NCBI GenBank assembly: GCA_036172665.1
Contig: CM069871.1
Coordinates: 682,001 to 746,000 of the forward strand
Reading direction: 5' to 3'
DNA length: 64,000 nt
Source: Prosopocoilus inquinatus
Taxonomy: Eukaryota > Arthropoda > Insecta > Coleoptera > Lucanidae
The translations under genes and the position numbers were made by a program. Under the pieces are notes generated by a model. The model was not told where the DNA came from. It did no database searches and worked only from the letters and a program-made list of their open reading frames with translations. The first letter of the stretch is position 1. Each line of letters begins with the position of its first letter. Below are positions 57,891 to 64,000 of this stretch, piece by piece.

Positions 57891-58666
57891 CCCTTCTTGC
57901 TTTTACATTTTTCATCGCGATCACTCTAACTAATCATGCAACTGTAATTAATTTGACAGTGACTACTTTTTAATAGACAAATAAATGTATAATATAATCA
58001 TGTAAAAGAAGAAAATCATACTTTGACATCTGTCACAATTAGTAATGATTTCTTACATAGTGCGAGCATTAACGTTTGATTGTCACTTTCAATAAAAAAA
58101 AAGTTTTAGTTTTACATCTAGAAATTCGCGAAAATCAATAACCAATAGATGGCGTTATTATTAAATAAGGAAAACAAACAGCTGTCATTAATGTTATTCG
58201 GTATAATTTGCTGGCATTCGATCCAACATTGCTTTTTGTTGGTTTTATTGTTATATTTACGTTATGCTAAATGTACACAAAACTCACAGACAGACATTTC
58301 AAATTAATGTTCTTTTATAGGCCAACCAAATATTTTCCTTATTATAGGGACCTTCACAAAACTTTCGCTAGATGTCAGCCGCTTCGTGATTTTCTCGAAT
58401 TGAAAAACTTCAGACCTTTCACCGGAAAGGAAAAGTTTGAAAACAAGTTCAACATTTATGCATTCTTCAGTTAAAAAAAAATGAAAGTTGAGCACAACTT
58501 GTTGGTTATGTCGTAAAAAAGTCAATTACACATAGCGCTTTCCTTTCGTTAACGTCAACCGCTGCCAACTGCTCAAGTCGTCAAAGCCAGTTGTTCTTTT
58601 CACTTTTGGCATCAAGCCGTCAGGACGTTACAACTGTCCTTCCCCTTACCCCTTGAGGACATGCTT
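57891..58666. other. intergenic sequence with a dispersed segment
   Basis: One AGATGGCG near 58,147. 58,330-58,400 is the partner of the 39,960-40,065 segment. No gene. Confidence 0.45.
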
Positions 58667-58947
58667 TAAGCTGGATTCATTGCTAGGCGTTTTGCGTTGG
58701 CGTTAAAATTCTACGCGATTCTATTGGCCCATTTTAAAAGTATGTAATTTGTTCAATTAAACGAACCAATCATATAGGGCGCGTTCAGCGGGCTGAGTTG
58801 CTTACTCAGCAATCGATTGTGATTGGCTCACATGAAGGTAATAGCCAATCACAAACGACTGCTGAGTAAGCAACGCATCCGCTGAACGCGCCCATAGCTA
58901 TCCCGTAATGCGGCGATGAAAAATCGCTTAGCAATGAATCCAGCTTT
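58667..58947. mobile_element. foldback element containing a second hairpin
   Basis: AAGCTGGATTCATTGCTAGG at 58,668 and CTTAGCAATGAATCCAGCTT ending 58,946 are the outer inverted arms. Inside lies a separate, nearly perfect 117-bp hairpin at 58,777-58,893. Confidence 0.75.
58777..58893. mobile_element. 117-bp hairpin element nested in the foldback element
   Basis: GGGCGCGTTCAGCGG then TTGCTTACTCAGCAATCG and GTGATTGGCT pairs with AGCCAATCAC, ACTGCTGAGTAAGCAA and CCGCTGAACGCGCCC. Same family as the split hairpin at 40.1/42.6 kb. Confidence 0.8.
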
Positions 58948-60169
58948 ACACTTTACACTTTACAGCTTCGGCTTCACGCCTGAATTTGAAATGTGAGGTT
59001 AGGTATTACGTGTCGTACGTTTCGGCACCATAAATTTGTTTATTGTTTCTATTAATAGTTAAAAGAGTTAATCAATTGTAAGATGGTGGAAGTCTAAACT
59101 CTAAGTTTGTGAGGTTTTGTTAACGGTTTTCCTTTAATCAGCTGACGAGTTTGTGAAGGTATGAAAGTATCATTAACGGTTTTCTTTTTAAATTTGGAAG
59201 CTTTTAAATTTTTTAAATGTTATCTGTGAAGTCACCTTCAAACAATACCATTTTGGGAAAGAATAATTACAGGAAACTGTTTTCTCGTCTCCTTTTGTTT
59301 CCGACAGTAATTCGAGTTTTGGAACTTGTCCTGTTCGCGCGTGCGTGATTTTTTGTTCAGTGTCTTCTTGTGATTGATGGTTTGCAAAACTGATTAGTGC
59401 TTGCAAAAGAAATCGGTCCTTTTCTCGTCAAAAAGATTCTGGTTTTCCGCCGCTCCGCATCACGGTTTCACAGGAAACACATCGCAACTGCCTTCCGTCT
59501 TAAGTGTCTTGACTTGTGTTTGTGCGTGCCTTCAACGAAGCGGCCATTGTACGTGAACATTTTGAACAACCACGCGATGCCATCGAATTTGAAGCATTAT
59601 CGATGAGAAGCCGACGGTGAGTCCTATTTTGTTAGTTCCAAAACGATTTTCTTTTAACGCAAGCAACAATACATGGTCCTTCGCCAACATCCCCATTTTA
59701 AGTTCTTAAATGTCACATAAACAGCAGTTAATTTACATCTTCTTTTTCTCGGACACAGTTTAACTTTAGGCTGCGGTAAGTGAACGCTCCAAGCGGTCAG
59801 ACCAAACCACGTGATCACTTTTCTCAATTGGTAATTGGTCAGAGAGTTTAGTCGGACCGTTGACTTGACGATTTTGTGCAATTTGACCGTTCACTTAACT
59901 CAGTCTTAGACTTTTACAATTTACAATCGCCAAATCGATTCGTCTTACGCCAAAACTCTTACAAAAATAGTCCAAATGGCGAAATTTCGCCTAATCTGAC
60001 AACACTGCCCCAACTGTCGCCGTCTGTCGTCACATTTCAAAGTTTTCTCGAACAAGTAGATCGTCTTTTGTTTTTTTTTTTTTTTTGGTAAACTGTGGAC
60101 ATTTGTTCAAAGGACGTTTGTTTGGAGAGAGATAATTAAAGTTTGTTTCGAATTCTATTATTTGACTTA
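58948..60169. other. intergenic sequence with a possible non-coding first exon
   Basis: A M1-family MITE right half lies at about 59,193-59,309. GC-richer sequence at about 59,340-59,615 ends in a good donor (GCCGACG-GTGAGT at 59,616) and may be a first exon of a gene starting here and continuing past the window. Its frames are short (69 codons) and unrecognised. CGTCTTTTGTTT occurs near 60,062. Confidence 0.3.
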
Positions 60170-60271
60170 GGACCGGTTAGGTTTTTCCATCACAGTTTAA
60201 CTTTAAGCTTCGCTTTATTCCCATGGCGAGATATAAAACGAAGTTTAAAGTTAAACCACGACGAAAAAACT
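60170..60271. mobile_element. palindromic element (family P1), right end split off by hAT copy B
   Basis: ACCGGTTAGGTTTTTCCATC...GTTTAACTTTAA pairs with TTTAAAGTTAAACCACGACG then AAAAAAC. The outer tip of the right arm (ACTGGCCTT) is found only after the hAT copy, at 61,387-61,395. Confidence 0.65.
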
Positions 60272-61381
60272 CAGTGTTGCCAGACGATCAAGATTTAAGT
60301 CGCCAGATTGGCTGACAAGAAGGAGTCACCAGTTACCAACTGGAAATCACCAGTTTATTTTATTTTTTTTTTTTACTAATTTGTCGTTGATTTTAATTTT
60401 TCACGTTATTATATTGAGGCATTAAAATTATGTTTTATATTCAGGTACAAAATGATTTAAAAAAAAACAAAAACAAAAACTTCAAATACTTTTCCTATTT
60501 ACGAGGTGCTTTCTTTCGCTTACAAGAACGTGGTCCGAACGCGTTTAGATTGAAAGATGGACGTTCTTTTGCAAACGGATTAATCCCCATTCTCCTTGAA
60601 AATTCAGTCCCGATCGATAATCCCATTTCTCTTTCTAATCAAACTACTTTTACATTTCGTTTGGATTGAATTGCAGTTATTTACAAGGAAACTGTCAATC
60701 AATAATTCAAATCTGAAGTGTCTTATTGCGGCAACTACGGAATCCAGATCTAAACTATTCGAAACCAGATTCAAAGTTTTAAACAAAAGAAAGCAGCTAC
60801 GGTCGAAAGCAAAAAATAATAGACAGTTACAGTTTCCTGTTATTTTTCTTTCTCGAAATGGTATTATTTCTGCGATTGATTTCACAGACTTTACAGAAGT
60901 TATGAACTTGTCAAATCTGAAAGCTTAGAGAGTGTTACCTAAAGTGGGAAATTGTATTTAAAGAGTACCATTTTGGAGAAAAACTACAGGAAACCGTAAT
61001 TGCCTACTACTTTTGTTGCCTTCGATTGTAAAATAAATATGTTTGTAAATTGTAAAACGGCCTTTAACACAAATAAAAATATATGAACTTGTATAAAAGG
61101 GTTCACAGTTTACGAAGAAAAAGTGCCTTGCAAATATTTTCGCATTGGCGGGAAAAACTAGCACTGAAGGTTGACACTGTTGACAGACGCTTGATATTCG
61201 CTATCGCAAAAAGGCAACGTCTCAAACTTAAAATTACTTTAATGTCATACATTTCTTCTTATTGCTTATATTTTATGAAAAAGCACCAGAAAATCACGAT
61301 TTTTTAAAATAATCACTAGGTAATTATCAAATAACAACTATCTCCAGATCTGGTGATAAATCACCACCTCTGGCAACACTG
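60272..61381. mobile_element. hAT-like element, 1,110 bp (copy B)
   Basis: Left CAGTGTTGCCAGACGATC, right CACCTCTGGCAACACTG. The flanks AAAAAACT (60,264-60,271) and AAAAGACT (61,382-61,389) match at 7 of 8 positions, fitting an 8-bp hAT duplication with one later change. An M1 MITE sits at 60,798-61,030. Homologous to 41,585-42,549 on the opposite strand, plus a ~310-bp segment found at 40,360-40,690. No transposase. Confidence 0.78.
60798..61030. mobile_element. Tc1/mariner-like MITE (family M1) inside hAT copy B
   Basis: TACGGTCGAAAGCAAAAAAT on the left, CTTTTGTTGCCTTCGATTGTA on the right with TTACAG/CTGTAA-type inner arms. Right flank matches the copy in hAT copy A. Confidence 0.7.
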
Positions 61382-61395
61382 AAAAGACTGGCCTT

Positions 61396-61964
61396 TGGTT
61401 ACTAGTGGCATCTGACCTATCACTTCAGAACTGTTTTTAAATACTTGCTGCTACCAAATACAGATGGTGCTTTATTATTGGATGCGTTCAGAAAATTATT
61501 TGTAGCGCTACAGCCAGCTACAGCGCATCGCAAAGCTGTAGCGCTTTAAATTACCTGAATCAAGATTCTGTTGTAGAGGTTATGTTGATCATAGATAGGG
61601 CTTAATGTAGCGTAAAAATACCACGCTTGACTAATGGCGGTCGCTTCAAAAAAGCGCTGCAAGTAATGACGTCATATGCACCTCCTTCAGGCTTTCGCTT
61701 TATATAGAAAAACGCTTCAGCGCTGGGGTTACCTGAACGCGGCCATTATCTTTAGCCGTCTCATTAGTTTTTTTAGTTTAAACTTCAAGGAGCATTTGTT
61801 TCAGAAATGGGGTTTCGTTTGTTTCACTTCCAGACGATCGGTGCGTTAGTTTTTGAATGTTGAAATAATTTTCGAAATTAGTGTCTTCAATACTCCAAAG
61901 ATGTCACTTGATTCGCTCTTATATTTTTTCTGGTTCCGTTGGGCTTTTTTTTTGTAGTTGGTTC
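61396..61964. other. intergenic sequence
   Basis: Possible foldback ends GCGTTCAG near 61,487 and CCTGAACGC near 61,732 with AGCGCT repeats between. Nothing else recognised. Confidence 0.35.
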
Positions 61965-64000
61965 TCTTGGTACTCCTAGCTTAGTTTTGTTTCATGAGGT
62001 TATTTTATTGTGCTTTTTTTTTCGAAATTATTCATATTACATTCCACGATGAAGGGTCAAATTCCCCCGGAACCAGGGTTGCCATATTACACACGACAAA
62101 TCCGAAATCCGTTTATTTTCAATCATTAAAAAAAAAAATAAATGTCACAATTTTAAAATTTTTAATTTCAAACTGTAAGCCTGCGTTGCCAACTTTTTCG
62201 TTTTCCGTCGATCGCATGGTATTAATTAGGCCTTTGTGAAAAAAAAGACCTAAAGAATAGAAAATGTAAACTTTTGAAATAATAAATCAACAGAAAATAA
62301 TACCATCTTAAAATTATCGGATTGTTGACATAAAAAAAGGTATATTAAAATTCCACATGACTTATCGCGAATTTTGAAACGTACCTCAGCGACAGCACGA
62401 ATCTTGAAATGTACCTCAGTTACAATGCAAATCTTGGAATATACCTCAGCCACAATTGCGAATCTTGAAATGTTGATTCTGTTGGTACTCCTAGCTTAGT
62501 TTTGTTTCATGAGGTTATTTTATTGTGCTTTTTTTTTGAAATTGTTCCTATTACATTCCACGATGAAGGTCAAATTCCCCCGGAACCAGGGTTGCCATAT
62601 TACACACGACAAATCCGTTTATTTTCAATCATTAAAAAAAAAAAAAATTAATGTCACAATTTTAAAATTTTTAATTTCAAACTGTAAGCCTGCGTTGCCA
62701 ACTTTTTCGTTTTCCGTCGATCGCATGGTATTAATTAGGCCTTTGTGAAAAAAAAGACCTAAAGAATAGAAAATGTAAACTTTTGAAATAATAAATCAAC
62801 AGAAAATAATACCATCTTAAAATTATCGGATTGTTGACATAAAAAAAGGTATATTAAAATTCCACATGACTTATCGCGAATTTTGAAACGTACCTCAGCG
62901 ACAGCACGAATCTTGAAATGTACCTCAGTCACAATGCAAATCTTGGAATATACCTCAGCCACAATTGCGAATCTTGAAATGTTGATTCTGTTGGTACTCC
63001 TAGCTTAGTTTTGTTTCATGAGGTTATTTTATTGTGCTTTTTTTTTTAAATTGTTCCTATTACATTCCACGATGAAGGTCAAATTCCCCCGGAACCAGGG
63101 TTGCCATATTACACACGACAAATCCGTTTATTTTCAATCATTAAAAAAAAAAAATTAATGTCACAATTTTAAAATTTTTAATTTCAAACTGTAAGCCTGC
63201 GTTGCCAACTTTTTCGTTTTCCGTCGATCGCATGGTATTAATTAGGCCTTTGTGAAAAAAAAGACCTAAAGAATAGAAAATGTAAACTTTTGAAATAATA
63301 AATCAACAGAAAATAATACCATCTTAAAATTATCGGATTGTTGACATAAAAAAAGGTATATTAAAATTCCACATGACTTATCGCGAATTTTGAAACGTAC
63401 CTCAGCTACAGCACGAATCTTGAAATGTACCTCAGTCACAATGCAAATCTTGGAATATACCTCAGCCACAATTGCGAATCTTGAAATGTTGATTCTGTTG
63501 GTACTCCTAGCTTAGTTTTGTTTCATGAGGTTATTTTATTGTGCTTTTTTTTTGAAATTGTTCCTATTACATTCCACGATGAAGGTCAAATTCCCCCGGA
63601 ACCAGGGTTGCCATATTACACACGACAAATCCGTTTATTTTCAATCATTAAAAAAAAAAAAAATTAATGTCACAATTTTAAAATTTTTAATTTCAAACTG
63701 TAAGCCTGCGTTGCCAACTTTTTCGTTTTCCGTCGATCGCATGGTATTAATTAGGCCTTTGTGAAAAAAAAGACCTAAAGAATAGAAAATGTAAACTTTT
63801 GAAATAATAAATCAACAAAAAATAATACCATCTTAAAATTATCGGATTGTTGACATAAAAAAAGGTATATTAAAATTCCACATGACTTATCGCGAATTTT
63901 GAAACGTACCTCAGCGACAGCACGAATCTTGAAATGTACCTCAGTCACAATGCAAATCTTGGAATATACCTCAGCCACAATTGCGAATCTTGAAATGTTG
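61965..64000. repeat. ~508-bp tandem array, about 4 units, running off the window
   Basis: GTTGGTACTCCTAGCTTAG falls near 61,967, 62,481, 62,990 and 63,498, a period of 508-514 bp. Units are nearly identical except for A/T run length and a few bases. Each holds TTGCCATATTACACACGACA, TCGATCGCATGGTATTAATT, and four ~30-bp copies of TCTTGAAATGTACCTCAG. A 67-codon minus-strand frame (VAEVRFKIR repeats) recurs in each unit because the minisatellite length is a multiple of three. The right end is not visible. Confidence 0.92.

Noticed and set aside
59397..59606. 69-codon frame in a possible first exon
   Set aside because: No recognisable product and no ATG at its start; only the donor-like GTGAGT supports an exon.
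1..64000. Search for transposase, reverse transcriptase, integrase or viral genes
   Set aside because: No frame with such motifs seen; all mobile elements here are non-autonomous.

Overview
The window is AT-rich eukaryotic DNA, most likely from an insect. Beetle-like is a guess; phylum and class rest on the genes. Five protein-coding genes are recognised, all in the right-hand 33 kb. They have short GT-AG introns (about 50-75 bp) mixed with a few long repeat-filled ones. I see no tRNA, rRNA, CRISPR array, prokaryotic feature, or intact transposase or reverse transcriptase.

Left part (1-30.9 kb): almost entirely non-coding, a mosaic of unrelated tandem arrays. These are a ~110-bp array (2.8-3.9 kb), a ~212-bp array (6.2-7.8 kb), a 426-bp array inside a field of AGATGGCG motifs (9.1-11.4 kb), a ~285-bp array (13.3-16.1 kb), a ~148-165-bp array (19.3-20.2 kb), a two-monomer higher-order satellite (22.3-25.3 kb), a degenerate ~98-bp array (26.8-28.7 kb) and a 180-bp array. 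The 180-bp array lies inside a 2,132-bp hAT-like element (28,772-30,903) with an exact 8-bp target duplication. One likely orphan 3'-terminal exon sits at 4,174-4,506.

Gene-bearing part (31.0-56.5 kb): inscuteable (+, four coding exons, intron 1 of 5.75 kb filled with repeats); a 6.7-kb intergenic stretch of nested hAT and foldback elements; a class I unconventional myosin (+, 18 coding exons); a 241-aa coiled-coil protein (-); Tim17 (+), divergent from it; and a SIAH/SINA-type zinc-finger protein (-), convergent with Tim17. The neighbours do not form one pathway. Inscuteable is a cortical polarity and spindle-orientation adaptor, the myosin is an actin and membrane motor, Tim17 is an inner-membrane protein-import subunit, and the SIAH-like protein is a probable E3 ligase.

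Right part (56.5-64 kb): intergenic, with dispersed foldback elements, a second hAT copy (60,272-61,381) inserted in a palindromic element, and a ~508-bp tandem array that runs off the window end.

The most notable signals are an hAT-like element carrying a homogenised tandem array, two hAT copies inserted in arms of palindromic elements, a dense CTCF-core-like motif field, a short motif shared by otherwise different arrays, and a 14-nt or 23-nt microexon in the myosin motor domain.
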